Source: an uncultured Candidatus Melainabacteria bacterium
GTDB lineage: Bacteria; Cyanobacteriota; Vampirovibrionia; Gastranaerophilales; Gastranaerophilaceae
Length of the DNA: 32,420 bases
Reading direction: 5' to 3'
Assembly: GCA_934675685.1 (NCBI GenBank)
Contig: CAKURL010000013.1
Location: 1 to 32,420 of the forward strand
Numbering within the stretch: the first letter of the stretch is position 1; each line of letters opens with the position of its first letter. Under the pieces are notes generated by a model. That model was not told the origin of the DNA. It saw only the letters and a list, made by a program, of their open reading frames with translations, and did no database searches. The position numbers were made by a program, and so were the translations under genes. This document shows, one piece after another, positions 32,081 through 32,420 of the stretch.

Positions 32081-32360
32081 ATAAAAGCTCCAAAAAATTT
32101 TATTAAAATTTTCACTCGTTAAAATTATAGATAATTTTTTTTAATGAGTCAATATAAAAATAAAAATTTATGCATATTTTTTTAATAAGTAAATATAAAT
32201 AAAAAATATCGCAATAATTTTTATGCAAAATTTAAAAGAATTTAAATTTTCAGATTACAAACAGGCGAAAATTTATAATGATTTTGCAGATTTTTACCAA
32301 TATTTATAAATGCGCATAGAATTTAGAAAAACCATCTGGCACATACACTCAAAACGCATT
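32081..32360. other. Intergenic region, very AT-rich
   Basis: About 280 bases between the Fic gene and the tRNA terminator. It holds the Fic promoter region. A 28-codon frame at 32223-32309 (plus) has AATAAT a few bases before its ATG and could be a small leaderless gene, but nothing else supports it. No clear hairpin or repeat is seen. Confidence 0.35.
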
Positions 32361-32387
32361 AAAAAAGAGACCCTTGCGGTCTCTTTT
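32361..32387 (-). terminator. Terminator of the tRNA at the right edge
   Basis: AAAAGAGACC (32363-32372) pairs with GGTCTCTTTT (32378-32387), loop CTTGC; the minus strand ends in six T. Confidence 0.8.
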
Positions 32388-32388
32388 A

Positions 32389-32420
32389 TGGTGGGCGTTG
32401 AGAGGCTCGAACTCCCGACA
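32389..32420 (-). tRNA. tRNA 3' part, cut by window edge
   Basis: Reading in from the right edge on the minus strand: a T arm GGGAG-TTCGAGC-CTCTC, acceptor half AACGCCC, discriminator A and encoded CCA. The anticodon lies outside, so the amino acid cannot be given. Confidence 0.85.

Noticed and set aside
32223..32309. 28-codon frame (plus) after the Fic gene
   Set aside because: It has a start, a stop and a weak -10 box, but in such AT-rich DNA this is expected by chance and no family is seen.
1..32420. CRISPR arrays, insertion sequences and phage genes
   Set aside because: I saw no regularly spaced repeats, no transposase or integrase pattern, and no phage structural gene.

Overview
The window is low-GC bacterial DNA. 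It most resembles a non-photosynthetic relative of cyanobacteria (Melainabacteria/Vampirovibrionia, for example Gastranaerophilales). The reasons are an ATP synthase cluster in cyanobacterial order (a-c-b'-b-delta-alpha-gamma, two different b subunits, no beta or epsilon nearby), sepF directly behind a yggS-type gene, and no photosynthesis genes. This placement is an inference from layout and protein resemblance, not from a search.

Layout. 1-8292 (minus): one pyrimidine operon, pyrK-pyrD-pyrE-pyrB-pyrC-pyrF-carA-carB, covering all six steps to UMP; carB runs off the left edge. Its leader (8293-8422) holds a promoter, a 30-codon reading frame and a strong terminator hairpin inside that frame, which looks like a pyrL-type attenuator. 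8559-9065 (plus): small unknown protein. 9221-10354 (plus): a regulator made almost only of winged-helix units, convergent with and overlapping the end of the ATP synthase operon. 10351-15400 (minus): atp operon. 15600-21509: Gfo/Idh/MocA oxidoreductase, XRE regulator, an unknown protein with a three-fold motif, a GT2-like protein overlapping a YhcH-family gene, an HD-GYP-like protein and a membrane TPR protein. 21542-22477: exported parvulin, a structured RNA of about 183 nt that fits 6S RNA, and a second XRE regulator. 22627-24411: large prepilin-like, cysteine-rich surface protein with two lectin-like domains. 24466-26361 (minus): acetyltransferase, iron-sulfur flavoprotein, SGNH hydrolase. 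26362-27072: palindromic repeat, structured segment beside tRNA-Arg(ACG), terminators. 27073-28228 (minus): yggS-sepF. 28489-29817 (plus): dCMP deaminase-like enzyme, exported VWA protein. 29814-32080 (minus): unknown membrane protein, Fic protein. Right edge: 3' part of a tRNA.

The main candidate for a new system is the prepilin-like protein. The last 60 or so codons of its second lectin-like domain switch abruptly to NNC codons (10 TAC to 1 TAT for tyrosine, against all TAT in the matching part of domain 1) while the framework residues stay. That is the imprint expected of a variable region rewritten by a diversity-generating retroelement; no reverse transcriptase lies in the window, so it would be a remote target. 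Also notable are the pyr leader, several genes whose -10 box sits 6-7 bp before the ATG (predicted leaderless mRNAs), and a 3'-end duplication of tRNA-Arg flanking a hairpin-rich segment of about 160 bp.
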